NCBI GenBank assembly: GCA_023406895.1
Contig: JAEXTV010000022.1
Span: 1 to 34,657, forward strand
Direction of reading: 5' to 3'
Length of the DNA stretch: 34,657 nt
DNA from: Bacillota bacterium
GTDB lineage: Bacteria > Bacillota > Clostridia > Christensenellales > SZUA-584
This document shows positions 15,945 through 23,650 of this stretch, piece by piece. Both the position numbers and the translations under genes were made by a program. Numbering within the stretch: position 1 is the first letter of the stretch; each line of letters opens with the position of its first letter. The notes under the pieces are model-generated. The model saw only the letters and a list, made by a program, of their open reading frames with translations. It ran no database searches and was not told the origin of the DNA.

Positions 15945-16289
15945 TTATTCTTTTTCGCTGGGGAATACCACCACGAGCATCATCTTAAACGGCTCCGCCG
16001 CTTCGAGTGCGTGGGGGATACCCGCGGGCATTACAATCGTTTGTCCGGCGCTCACAGTATGAACGCTGCTGCCCACTGTGATCGAGGCGGTGCCGTCAAG
16101 CAAGTATACGAGCGCATCGCCCTTGGACTCATGTGAGCTGATTTCCTCACCTTTGTCGAACGCGAATAGCGTGATGCTCACGGCTTTGTTCTGCACGAGC
16201 GTGCGGCTCACAATCTGGCCGGGCTGGTAGGTGACGAGCTCCGCCATCACAAGCGCTTTATCCATGTCAATATTTTTGAGTATATTCAT
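15945..16289 (-). CDS. Small single-domain cupin protein
   Basis: 114 residues. Cupin motif 1 is seen as SSHESKGDALVYLLDGTASI and motif 2 as AGQTIVMPAGIPHALEAAEP, so most metal-binding His/Glu positions are present. Close relatives are cytosolic beta-barrel proteins without a known substrate. AAGGGGTCAGG lies before the ATG at 16289. It follows the DUF438 gene on the same strand with a gap of 43 bases and could be the last gene of the FprA operon, which would suggest a role in redox or stress response; this is inference. Confidence 0.85.
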   Translation of the reverse strand: MNILKNIDMDKALVMAELVTYQPGQIVSRTLVQNKAVSITLFAFDKGEEISSHESKGDALVYLLDGTASITVGSSVHTVSAGQTIVMPAGIPHALEAAEPFKMMLVVVFPSEKE

Positions 16290-16332
16290 GTCCTGACCCC
16301 TTTCTTAAATCGATGCTGATACAATCAGCCCT

Positions 16333-17550
16333 TTATGACATATCCGACACAAGCCGTTTTTCTCCGCTGATCTGCTGCACGGGCGCAATGTCCTGCGTGA
16401 CCTCGAGCGTTCCTAAGTATTCACCGTCAGCGTCTCTCACCGCGAAGTAACGGATATAAACGAGTTTTTCTCCCATACGTATCCAAAAATCCTCGTGCGT
16501 CTTTTTGCCTGCCTTGAAATCGTTCACAATGCCTTCCACAATGTGCACGCTGGCGGGCGGGTGACAATTGGAAACCTTGCGTCCGATGATGGCCCGCGTG
16601 CGCGGGAACACACGCTCTGCGCCCTGTGAGAAGTATTTCACGTTATCGTCTTTATCCACGAATGTGATGTCCACGGGCAGCGTATCGAGCAGCGCGATAA
16701 TTTCTTGGGATGTGAGCACGCCGGTGGGCAGATGGATGGCACCCTCCTGCGCGGGAACCACGGGCGCATCCGCCTTGGTTTCGGCAGGCTGCCAGGAAGG
16801 CGGCTCCTCAATCAAGCAATAGCCGATATCACGGCTCTCATCTGCGATGCGCTTCCACTCCTGAAGCGTCAGCGTATCGAGCAGCATGGGCAGCAATATA
16901 TTTTCTTCTTTGAATATCATCTCTTCTGCGCGAGAGACCGCTTCGTGTACCGCGGTGGTCAACGCGTCCGCGTCGCCATCGAATACGGCGGCAGCCGATG
17001 CGGCTGTTTTGATCAGCGTGCGTATCTCATCATCCACGCCCCACATCACCTTGGGCGGTGCGGTGATGCCGTACTGCTCAAGATATGGGAAAAGCAGGTT
17101 TTCCTTTCTCAGATAGTGCTTATGGATTTCTGTTAACAGCCTTAAGTCGCTCAGCAACGCGTCCGCGCTTTTATCGGTGCCGTCGGCAAGCGCCTGCAAG
17201 TGCGGGCGTATACGCCGGCTGATCAATACTTGGATGGCCCGGTTCTCCTGAACAAGCGTGTGCGCGGGGTGTCCGGGCGTTTGGGACGCTTCAGCGGGTT
17301 TATGGAAATCGTCAATGGAGCCTTTGAACACCGCCGCGTGCACATCGCACAGACGCTGCACCTGCGAAACGGGCAAGCCTTCCGAGATCAGCGCCTGCTC
17401 TGCCTCGGATATCTCGGATGCGGAAACGCCGCTGAACGCTTTGTCAAACTGTGATTTGACTTCATCCACCGTTTTGCCCGCGTGCAGATCAGACAGCAAG
17501 TTTTTGATGACTTTTTTTCTGTATTCCCGGTTGTTGATTTCCTGGCTCAT
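16333..17550 (-). CDS. DUF438 / hemerythrin / PAS domain protein
   Basis: 405 residues in three parts. Residues 8-75 are a DUF438 domain (KKVIKNLLSDLHAGKTVDEV). Residues about 90-245 are a hemerythrin-like HHE bundle with GHPAHTLVQEN, HKHYLRKENLLFPYLEQYG and EEMIFKEENILLPMLLD, holding His and Glu ligands for a di-iron site. Residues about 280-395 are a PAS domain (LDTLPVDITFVDKDDNVKYF, then CHPPASVH). The set suggests a cytoplasmic sensor of O2 or NO, or a repair factor. It lies 9 bases after the DUF1858 stop and is cotranscribed with FprA. No output domain is visible, so it may signal through a partner. Confidence 0.92.
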   Translation of the reverse strand: MSQEINNREYRKKVIKNLLSDLHAGKTVDEVKSQFDKAFSGVSASEISEAEQALISEGLPVSQVQRLCDVHAAVFKGSIDDFHKPAEASQTPGHPAHTLVQENRAIQVLISRRIRPHLQALADGTDKSADALLSDLRLLTEIHKHYLRKENLLFPYLEQYGITAPPKVMWGVDDEIRTLIKTAASAAAVFDGDADALTTAVHEAVSRAEEMIFKEENILLPMLLDTLTLQEWKRIADESRDIGYCLIEEPPSWQPAETKADAPVVPAQEGAIHLPTGVLTSQEIIALLDTLPVDITFVDKDDNVKYFSQGAERVFPRTRAIIGRKVSNCHPPASVHIVEGIVNDFKAGKKTHEDFWIRMGEKLVYIRYFAVRDADGEYLGTLEVTQDIAPVQQISGEKRLVSDMS

Positions 17551-17559
17551 TTTTCCCTC

Positions 17560-17790
17560 CTAATCGCAGATAAGATAGCCGCGCTCTTCCAGCATGGACT
17601 TAATCACATCGAGATCAATTTTCTTGAGCGCCGCGCCCTTGGGAATGGTCATAAACCGTCCCGCTGTGCTGAGCATGCCGGGCTTTGTGATATCCGTGAA
17701 CCCCAGCTGTTTTAATATGTCGGCGAGCCCTTCGTGCTCGCTGCACAGCGTGTAGACGGACTGCTTTAAATCAAGTGTTCTCGTTTCCAT
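17560..17790 (-). CDS. DUF1858 domain-containing protein
   Basis: 76 residues covering one DUF1858 domain: LDLKQSVYTLCSEHEGLADILKQLGF with a FTDITKPGML centre. In other bacteria this small helical domain is found alone or fused to DUF438/hemerythrin proteins. Its role is unknown. It overlaps the end of the fprA gene by 20 bases and lies 9 bases before the DUF438 gene, so the three form one transcript. The ribosome binding site is GGGGAT. Confidence 0.9.
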   Translation of the reverse strand: METRTLDLKQSVYTLCSEHEGLADILKQLGFTDITKPGMLSTAGRFMTIPKGAALKKIDLDVIKSMLEERGYLICD

Positions 17791-18976
17791 ATTCTTTTAT
17801 CCCCGCAATTCTCTTGCCGTATTCCGCACACTCAGCCAGTGCCGCGCTGTCCGGCTTCCATAACGCTTTTTTTCCTTCCACCGTTTCAAAACCGCATTCC
17901 TTAAGCTTATCAGTCAGCTGGCTGACGGCTTCACCGCTCCAGCCGTAGCTGCCGAATGCCGCAGCGCTCTTGGCGGTAAATTTGAGCCCTTTGATCATCT
18001 CCAGCAGTCCGCCGATGGAATAAAGATAGCCCCTGTTAATCGTGGATGAACCGATGAGGATCATTTTTGAGCGGAATATCTCGGTGATGATGTCGTTCTT
18101 GTCTTCATTCGCCGCATTAAAAAGCTTCACCGTCACACGGCCGTCCTGTTCGGTAATGCCCGCCGCTATCGCTTCTGCCATGAGCCGGGTTGCGCCCCAC
18201 ATGGAGTCGTACACGATCGTGATCTGGTTTTCCTGATAGGCGTTTGCCCAGGCAAGATAGTGATGCACGATCTGCGTGGGATCGTCTTTCCATATCACAC
18301 CGTGGCTCGGACAGATCATAGTAACCGGCAGACCAAAGCCCAACACCTCATTGATCTTTTTGGTTACGAGCGGTGAGAACGGCGTTAAGATATTCGCGTA
18401 ATATTTGATGGCCTCGCTGTAAAGCTCCGCCTTGTCCACTGTATCGTTGTAGAGCGATTCGGTGGCATAATGCTGGCCAAACGCGTCGTTGGAGAAGAGT
18501 ATGTTATCACCTGTCATATAAGTGAACATGCTGTCCGGCCAGTGAAGCATGGGCGCTTCTACAAATATCAGCTTGCTGCTCCCAAGGTCCAGCGTATCTC
18601 CGGTTTTTACCGGGACAAAGTTCCAATCCGCATTATAATGCCCTTTGAGAGACTTAATGCCGTTGGCCGTACAGTAAATCGGCGTGTTTGGAATATGACG
18701 CATGAGCTCCGGCAGCGCGCCGCTGTGATCCACCTCCGCGTGGTTCGCGATGACATAATCAATGTCCTTGAGGTCAATCTCTTCGCTGAGCCGTGCTACG
18801 AATTCTTTGTCAAAGGGCTGCCAAACCGTATCGATCAGTGCGGTCTTGCCGTCCCGAATGAGATAAGAATTGTAGGACGAGCCTTTGCGTATGGAGTATT
18901 CGTCGCCGTGAAACCGCTTGAGTTCCCAATCCACCTTGCCAACCCATGTCACCCTGTCTGTCAACATTTTTCCCAT
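17771..18976 (-). CDS. fprA: Flavodiiron protein, FprA family
   Basis: 401 residues. The N-terminal metallo-beta-lactamase-like domain carries the di-iron ligands: NHAEVDHSG (about 78-86), His in PMLHWPDSM, Asp in SNDAFGQH and His in CPSHGVIW. The C-terminal flavodoxin domain begins at about 255 with IVYDSMWGATRLMAEAI, the FMN phosphate loop, and contains SYGWSGEAV. There is no rubredoxin fusion. It reduces O2 to water or NO to N2O in anaerobes. AAAGGAGGT stands 8 bases before ATG 18976. First gene of the operon with DUF1858 and DUF438. Confidence 0.95.
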   Translation of the reverse strand: MGKMLTDRVTWVGKVDWELKRFHGDEYSIRKGSSYNSYLIRDGKTALIDTVWQPFDKEFVARLSEEIDLKDIDYVIANHAEVDHSGALPELMRHIPNTPIYCTANGIKSLKGHYNADWNFVPVKTGDTLDLGSSKLIFVEAPMLHWPDSMFTYMTGDNILFSNDAFGQHYATESLYNDTVDKAELYSEAIKYYANILTPFSPLVTKKINEVLGFGLPVTMICPSHGVIWKDDPTQIVHHYLAWANAYQENQITIVYDSMWGATRLMAEAIAAGITEQDGRVTVKLFNAANEDKNDIITEIFRSKMILIGSSTINRGYLYSIGGLLEMIKGLKFTAKSAAAFGSYGWSGEAVSQLTDKLKECGFETVEGKKALWKPDSAALAECAEYGKRIAGIKEYGNENT

Positions 18977-19036
18977 TCTGAAGACCTCCTTTTTTTCTCC
19001 TTGTTTTTAACATAACATAAGAAGGAAATTCTATGC

Positions 19037-19050
19037 GTTGCATTTGCAAC
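19037..19050. promoter_or_regulatory. Perfect palindrome upstream of fprA, candidate operator
   Basis: GTTGCA-TT-TGCAAC, 61 bases upstream of the fprA start. A TAGAAT box follows on the minus strand at 19028-19033, so the palindrome would lie in the core-promoter spacer or -35 region. The binding protein is unknown. Confidence 0.4.
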
Positions 19051-19215
19051 AAATCATTTATAATAATAAACGTTTGAGATTGTTAAGAAACGGGGTAAAC
19101 AACTTCCTTATAAAAAGGATACGTTAGGTATTGAAAACAAGTTTGCTTTTGACCTCAAAATAGGGACTTGTGATTCATAAAGAAATCATAGTTTTTTCAC
19201 GAATGGCGTAAGGAG

Positions 19216-19238
19216 AAGCCCTGCGCTTGGCAGGGCTT
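19216..19238. terminator. Strong hairpin after the DUF4177/hypothetical gene pair
   Basis: AAGCCCTGC and GCAGGGCTT form a perfect 9-base stem with a 5-base loop, 36 bases after the hypothetical gene's stop on the minus strand. No good T run follows, so it may be a weak or factor-assisted terminator. Confidence 0.45.
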
Positions 19239-19274
19239 AAATCATGCAGAATACGGATTATATGCAAGGTGACA

Positions 19275-19595
19275 TCAACTGTCTCTTTGAGCAATGTAAG
19301 CGGATATGTTTGTATACTCTGTTTGTGAAATCCTTCCCGCTGTACCGCTGCCGAAATAGGCCACATCATCAATGGCGAGCCACCTTGATTTTTGGCCGTA
19401 TTTGAAATTCGAAATACAGTTACAGCCCAATTGCCGGGCAGAATCCGCAAGGCTTCTTTTCACATCGTTGAGGTTTTTCAGCTGAGCGCCAAGCTTAAAG
19501 CTCAAGTCAACACAAACCGGTGCAACGGGCTGCATGTCCGGCAGATCACATTCTATAAATACAACATTGTCAAAGATGGTCGGATAACCTTTCAT
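19275..19595 (-). CDS. Conserved-looking hypothetical protein
   Basis: 106 residues, no signal peptide or membrane segment. The centre, LADSARQLGCNCISNFKYGQ, recalls the A-x-x-LGAN-A-I-x-x-F-x-Y-G segment of small YbjQ/heavy-metal-binding-like proteins, but the match is too weak to name a family. Its ATG overlaps the stop of the DUF4177 gene (ATGA), so the two are translationally coupled and probably act together. Confidence 0.6.
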   Translation of the reverse strand: MKGYPTIFDNVVFIECDLPDMQPVAPVCVDLSFKLGAQLKNLNDVKRSLADSARQLGCNCISNFKYGQKSRWLAIDDVAYFGSGTAGRISQTEYTNISAYIAQRDS

Positions 19596-19786
19596 CAGCT
19601 CTCACGTTCCATAACGGCGATAAACTCCTGCCGTGTCACCCCGAACCCAGGGATATCAGCCGTGGCGCAGGAAATCAAGCGCCATCCTTGCTGGGCATAC
19701 GCATTAAGGGCATCCTGAAGCTTTTGCGGGTCGAATTTACCTGAAAACCACTTGTCTTTCATGGTCAGCACAAAGTATTGTTTCAT
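19595..19786 (-). CDS. DUF4177 domain-containing protein
   Basis: 63 residues: MKQYFVLTMKDKWFSGKF, then LQDALNAYAQQGWRLISCAT and an EFIAVMERE end. This is the DUF4177 pattern (short protein with a LN-x-x-G-x-x-GW-x-L-x-x centre), function unknown. GGAAGG lies 8 bases before the ATG. First gene of a two-gene operon. Confidence 0.82.
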   Translation of the reverse strand: MKQYFVLTMKDKWFSGKFDPQKLQDALNAYAQQGWRLISCATADIPGFGVTRQEFIAVMERES

Positions 19787-19972
19787 ATTATATACCTTCC
19801 TTTATGTTTTTGAAGGCGTTGAAAACACAGTGAACATTCATGAATACGGAATGATAATATTGGTATAATTATAGCCAATGATACGTGTAAAAACAAGGCT
19901 TAATTAGTCGATATGACACTCGTTACAATATATTTTGTCGAAAGTAATAAAATTGAGAAACATCCAAAAGTG

Positions 19973-20764
19973 CTAAAGCACCGCGAGCAGTTCGCCCATC
20001 TCACTCGCGATGCCGGGAGAGACGGCGGCAAAGCTTGCTCGCTCACCCAGTTCGCTGATCGGCGGCAGCGGTTTGCCGTCAAAGCCGAGCAGTGACGCGC
20101 CCGCTTCCTGCGCAATGAGCCGCCCCGCGGCAGATTCAATAAAAGACTGCCCACGTCCGGCTGCCGCGTCAATGCGTCCTGCCGCCATCAGGCAGAGCTC
20201 AAGCGAGAACGCCGCACCGCTGCGCACGTTCTGCACCTGAGAAACAAGATCGCGCAGGGCATTTTCGCGCGCGGTACGCAGCGTAGCGTGATCAAGCGAC
20301 ATATACGCATCGGTCACGCGTTTGCAGCGCGATACGGCCAAACTTTTGCCGTTTATATAGGCACCGAGGCTTTTTACCGCGTGATATAACTCCGCGTGAG
20401 ATGGGTCGTACACCATGGCGGCTTTAAGTTCTCTTCCTTCTATATAGGCGGCGGCAATGCACCAGCCGCGCAGACCGCGCTCGTAAGCGCTGCGGCCGCA
20501 GAGCGAACAGACGGCAAAACACGCGCCTTCATGAAAGGCGGTTTGCCCGGCATAGTCGTCCAACAGCTGTTGGCTGCGCGCAATCGCCGGCACGGCCAGG
20601 CCGTCGGCCAGCAAAACGACCGGTTCATTCTGCTCGGAGAACCATTCCTTCAGCAGCGCCTGAAGCACCGCTTCTCCCGAACCGTCCGCATTGCCCGCCT
20701 TCAGTGCGTCCGCCGCCGCGAACAAGGCATCCTTCATATAATAAACGGCTTGTTTTTCATACAT
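19973..20764 (-). CDS. Inositol-monophosphatase-like protein with degraded metal site
   Basis: 263 residues. The C-terminal half follows the IMPase pattern: YDPSHAELYHAVKSLGAYIN then NGKSLAVS, and RSGAAFSLELCLMAAGRIDA followed by SAAGRLIAQEAGASLLGFDG. Two metal-binding motifs are lost: nothing resembles DPIDGTxNF in the expected place (around CSLCGRSAYERG), and the WDxAAG motif reads ESAAG, without the Asp. The protein is probably not an Mg-dependent phosphatase and may have a binding or regulatory role, or be decaying, although the frame is intact. It stands alone; GAGG lies 8 bases before the ATG. Confidence 0.7.
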   Translation of the reverse strand: MYEKQAVYYMKDALFAAADALKAGNADGSGEAVLQALLKEWFSEQNEPVVLLADGLAVPAIARSQQLLDDYAGQTAFHEGACFAVCSLCGRSAYERGLRGWCIAAAYIEGRELKAAMVYDPSHAELYHAVKSLGAYINGKSLAVSRCKRVTDAYMSLDHATLRTARENALRDLVSQVQNVRSGAAFSLELCLMAAGRIDAAAGRGQSFIESAAGRLIAQEAGASLLGFDGKPLPPISELGERASFAAVSPGIASEMGELLAVL

Positions 20765-20914
20765 GATTTGAGCCTCAACTTATCTATGATGGCTCGATTA
20801 TATCACATCTTCACGCAAGTTCATAAAAAAAGACAGAGACACCATAAAACCGTTATTCCAATCGCCAACATGTATGGTATAATCAGACATCAAAAGGATT
20901 ATTCGGAGGTTATC

Positions 20915-21721
20915 ATGATAAAACGCGCACTCATACTGTTTTTGATATTATCATTGGCTTTGGTGTTTACCGGCTGCCTGAATATTCATATCGGCGATGG
21001 TAAAATGGTTGTCGGCAACGGGGAAATGACATCAAAGACAGTGCCGGTTGAGCAGGGTGTGACCGGCCTTAATAACATGGGGTCGATTGATGTGGTCATC
21101 GACCCGGCACTGGACGGCGAAGCGGTGATTGAAGGTGAGAGCAATATCATTGACTTGGTTAAGCTTGAGCAGGACGCGAGCGGCGCGCTCGCGGTTTCGT
21201 TTAAGGACAATGTGAGCATCTCGATGAGCAGGGGCGTGACGGTGCGTATACCGGCTGTGAATGGCGGCACCATTCAGTTAGATGGCAGCGGCAGCATATC
21301 ACTTGAGGGCAGCAGTGCACTTAAAGGCGACAGCTTCAGTGTGCGTGTGATGGGAAGCGGTGATATCCGGCTCATGACAGAGGCTGCAGAGGTTTATGCG
21401 ATCATAAACGGCTCCGGCAATGTGAATCTGGATGTGAAGACGCAGCAGCTTATCGCGAACATAGAAGGCTCCGGAGATATTTCGGTTAAAGGTTCCGCAG
21501 ACCGCGTCAAGGCATCCATCAACGGCTCGGGGAATATCGATACTCTGGACTGTGCTGCAAGCTCTGCCGATGTGATGGTGGCGGGCAGCGGCGATATTGC
21601 CGTCAATGTGTCGTCTGAACTGACCGGCAGCATTAGCGGGAGCGGCGATGTGTTTTATACCGGCAATCCCGGCACCGTATCGGTATCAAGCAACGGCAGC
21701 GGTGATTTGATTAAACGCTGA
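20915..21721 (+). CDS. DUF2807 (GIN-domain) lipoprotein
   Basis: 268 residues. ATG 20915 follows CGGAGG by 5 bases; the frame is open far upstream but that part is antisense to the previous gene. The leader ends in VFTGC, a lipobox, so it is lipid-anchored. The body is a repetitive right-handed beta structure of the putative adhesin-head GIN/DUF2807 type: SIDVVIDPALDGEAVIEGE, then repeated G-S-G-(D/N/S) turns about every 20 residues (GSGSISLEG, GSGDIRL, GSGNVNLD, GSGDISVKG, GSGNIDTL, GSGDIAV, GSGDVFY, GSGDLIKR). It may bind an envelope component; function unknown. An extended -10 (TATGGTATAAT, ending 20883) serves as promoter. Confidence 0.87.
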   Translation: MIKRALILFLILSLALVFTGCLNIHIGDGKMVVGNGEMTSKTVPVEQGVTGLNNMGSIDVVIDPALDGEAVIEGESNIIDLVKLEQDASGALAVSFKDNVSISMSRGVTVRIPAVNGGTIQLDGSGSISLEGSSALKGDSFSVRVMGSGDIRLMTEAAEVYAIINGSGNVNLDVKTQQLIANIEGSGDISVKGSADRVKASINGSGNIDTLDCAASSADVMVAGSGDIAVNVSSELTGSISGSGDVFYTGNPGTVSVSSNGSGDLIKR

Positions 21722-21722
21722 A

Positions 21723-22211
21723 ATGAATGATTTTGAAATTCGCGACTTGCAGCCCGAAGAGCTGCCGCTGCTCATAGAATTCTTATATGAAGCCGTGTAC
21801 CGGCGCGAAGATCAGCCGCCGTATCCGCGGGAGATCATCGACAAACCGGCTGTCCGCGTTTACATCGAAGGCTGGGGGAGACCGGACGATATCTGTCTTG
21901 CGGCGCATGCGGACGGCGGCATGGCGGGCGCCGTATGGACACGGCTGATGACCGGCAATGCCAAGGGGTTTGGGTATGTGGACGATGAAACGCCCGAGCT
22001 GGCTATTGCGCTGCATAAACAGTACAGAGGCCAAGGCCTCGGCACGGCGCTGATGACCGCGATGATTGACCGGCTGACAAATGCCGGATACAGCCGTGTT
22101 TCGCTGAGCGTCAGCAAAGAGAATCCGGCTTGCCGATTGTATACGAGGCTCGGGTTTGCAGTGGCAAACGAAGACGAAAAGGATTATCTGATGGTACTGG
22201 AGCTGGGCTGA
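21723..22211 (+). CDS. GNAT-family N-acetyltransferase
   Basis: 162 residues. GNAT motif A is ELAIALHKQYRGQGLGTALM (RGQGLG loop), followed by SLSVSKENPACRLYTRLGF, the typical N-x-x-A-x-x-LY-x-x-x-GF segment. N-terminal DFEIRDLQPEELPLLIEFL matches the usual opening of the fold. It starts one base after the DUF2807 lipoprotein stop without its own ribosome binding site, so it is probably translated by coupling. Substrate unknown. Confidence 0.9.
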   Translation: MNDFEIRDLQPEELPLLIEFLYEAVYRREDQPPYPREIIDKPAVRVYIEGWGRPDDICLAAHADGGMAGAVWTRLMTGNAKGFGYVDDETPELAIALHKQYRGQGLGTALMTAMIDRLTNAGYSRVSLSVSKENPACRLYTRLGFAVANEDEKDYLMVLELG

Positions 22212-22435
22212 GACAACAGCATGCAGCGCTGTCCGCACAACAAAAAGAACGTTGCGGAGACCAGGTGCACTTGCCACTATCGTCGGTGGGAGAGTACCGC
22301 AGATAAACGGCAGGTGGATGAAGATTTGTGACATGCGGGTTTGTGTCGTCGTTGCCGCCGGGCTTTTCTCATTGGCATTCGTCTGCATAACCAGATGAGT
22401 GGCTCTAAATCAATAAAATTAAGGAATGTGCAAGT
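22212..22435 (+). other. Intergenic region with nested stem potential
   Basis: Contains CACTTGCC (from about 22269) that can pair with GGCAGGTG (to about 22317), enclosing a CGGT/ACCG hairpin with a GGGAGAGT loop, and a TCCGCA/TGCGGA stem just upstream. No known RNA class recognised; it may be a terminator region or a small structured element. Confidence 0.3.
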
Positions 22436-22741
22436 ATGAGCAACTGTGTGCTTGTAGCCGTGAAGTATACGGTGAAGCCAGGCAAACGGGATGAATTCTA
22501 CAAAAAGGTCGCTGGAGAGGGGATCATTGAGGAGTCGAAGGCGGAAGCGGGCAATTTAAAATACGAGATTTCCGCCTCACTGGATTCGCAGGATGTTCTG
22601 TGTCTCCTTGAAATTTGGGACAGCACCGAATCACAAATGCTGCACGGACAGACACTGCATTATCAGAAGCTGCAGGCTCTGAAAAACGAGTATGTGACAA
22701 ATGTGGCTATTGAGAAGTATCTGATCAGCGAAAGAATATAA
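22436..22741 (+). CDS. Putative quinol monooxygenase (antibiotic biosynthesis monooxygenase family)
   Basis: 101 residues, the size of a single ABM domain: VAVKYTVKPGKRDEFYKKVA, then GNLKYEISASLDSQDVLCLL-E-I-W and QTLHYQKLQAL toward the end. Members are small dimeric ferredoxin-like barrels (YgiN-like) acting on quinols or as heme-binding or stress proteins. It stands alone; AAGGA precedes the ATG. The reaction cannot be deduced. Confidence 0.85.
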   Translation: MSNCVLVAVKYTVKPGKRDEFYKKVAGEGIIEESKAEAGNLKYEISASLDSQDVLCLLEIWDSTESQMLHGQTLHYQKLQALKNEYVTNVAIEKYLISERI

Positions 22742-22767
22742 TAAGCTGATTTTTACTTATAAACATG

Positions 22768-22985
22768 TGAGGATGCGGCTCTGTATCCGGCAGATATTTT
22801 TTTGCCATTTGAGTGCCGATAGCCCAGCCTGTCTATATAAAAAGGTTGCCGTATCCCACACGCGTTGAGCTGAATCCTACCGGATTTGGAGAAACCGCAT
22901 GGCGGCGATATTTGACCCGATATCACAAAAAGTGATATTTTATATGCGGCAATAGGGCCCCGAAAAGAAGCCTGCGCCGCGTTCA
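22768..22985 (+). ncRNA. Candidate structured non-coding RNA (raiA-motif-like)
   Basis: About 215 bases with strong pairing potential. GCGGC near 22775 can close with GCCGC near 22976. GGAT/ATCC forms a 5' hairpin. TTGCCGTAT (about 22844-22852) pairs over nine positions, one a G-U, with ATGCGGCAA (about 22945-22953). A hairpin ATATCAC-A5-GTGATAT lies inside at about 22919-22938. Unpaired-looking purine-rich blocks such as TTTGGAGAAACC resemble conserved ncRNA cores. Size and blocks remind me of the raiA motif of Firmicutes, but that is from memory and unverified. There is no protein gene in 22742-23126. Confidence 0.45.
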
Positions 22986-23026
22986 AAAATAAACCGCAAA
23001 ATTTCGCGCTTTGGATGTCATAGACA

Positions 23027-23055
23027 TTGACAATGGGGCATGCATGTGTTAGATT
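23027..23055 (+). promoter_or_regulatory. Sigma-A promoter of rpmG-secE-nusG
   Basis: TTGACA at 23027-23032 and TAGATT at 23050-23055 with a 17-base spacer. Transcription would start near 23062. Confidence 0.8.
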
Positions 23056-23072
23056 ACCAATAGCGCTGTGTG

Positions 23073-23095
23073 AAAAGGCTCCGGGAGCCTTTTTT
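23073..23095 (+). terminator. Terminator-like hairpin in the rpmG leader
   Basis: AAAAGGCTC and GAGCCTTTT form a 9-base stem with a 3-base loop and a run of six T from 23090. It begins about 11 bases after the predicted start site and 32 bases before the rpmG start codon. It may attenuate the operon, or end the upstream RNA. Confidence 0.65.
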
Positions 23096-23126
23096 AAATG
23101 CGCTGATACCAGATTGGAGGATGACC

Positions 23127-23276
23127 ATGCGTACCAAGATCACACTGGCATGCACAGAGTGCAAGCAGAGAAATTATGACACAATGAAGAACAAGAAGAA
23201 CGATCCTGACAGGCTGGAGATGAACAAATACTGCCGTTTCTGCAAGAAACACACCGTACACAAGGAAACCAAATAG
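23127..23276 (+). CDS. rpmG: 50S ribosomal protein L33
   Basis: 49 residues: MRTKITLACTECKQRNYDT, then NKYCRFCKKHTVHKE. Two CxxC pairs show the zinc-binding form of L33. ATG 23127 follows GGAGG; an upstream in-frame start at 23070 would run through the leader hairpin and is rejected. It begins the rpmG-secE-nusG-rplKA cluster as in many Firmicutes. The tRNA-Trp gene sometimes found between rpmG and secE is absent. Confidence 0.97.
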   Translation: MRTKITLACTECKQRNYDTMKNKKNDPDRLEMNKYCRFCKKHTVHKETK

Positions 23277-23329
23277 TATAAACCTTGCGTGGTTTGGGTA
23301 TTTTATTAAACGTTTAGGATGTGAGGGCT

Positions 23330-23602
23330 ATGGCAAAAGCAAAACTTCTCGGAAATGATCGTAAGGAGAAGCTGGAGCAGCAGAAAAAGGCTGCGAAAAA
23401 AGCGAACAAGAAGAAAAGAAAGAGTCCTGCCAGAGTTTTTAAGGATGTCCTTTCCGAGCTTAAGAAAGTCACATGGCCGACAGCGAAGGACCTGCTTAAA
23501 TATGCAGGAGCCGTTATTGCATTCATCATAGTCATTGCTGTTTTGGTTTACCTTATGGACTTGGGCTTGGGTTCTTTGTTTAACCTTGTTCTGAATAAAT
23601 AA
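23330..23602 (+). CDS. secE: Preprotein translocase subunit SecE
   Basis: 90 residues from ATG 23330 (MAKAKLLGND); GTG 23321 is an alternative start nine bases upstream. A lysine-rich cytoplasmic N-terminus is followed by the SecE amphipathic motif FKDVLSELKKVTWPTAKDLL and a single membrane helix VIAFIIVIAVLVYLMDLGLG. It clamps SecY in the translocon. The stop TAA overlaps an AAGGAGG that must serve nusG. Confidence 0.96.
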   Translation: MAKAKLLGNDRKEKLEQQKKAAKKANKKKRKSPARVFKDVLSELKKVTWPTAKDLLKYAGAVIAFIIVIAVLVYLMDLGLGSLFNLVLNK

Positions 23603-23650
23603 GGAGGCGCGCTGCGTTTCAATTTGATTCCGGCGGCGCACGTAAATTTG

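Noticed and set aside
22255..22320. Resemblance of GGTGGGAGAGTA to the 3' end of 5S rRNA
   Set aside because: The 5' half of 5S rRNA and its loops are missing and the remaining sequence does not align.
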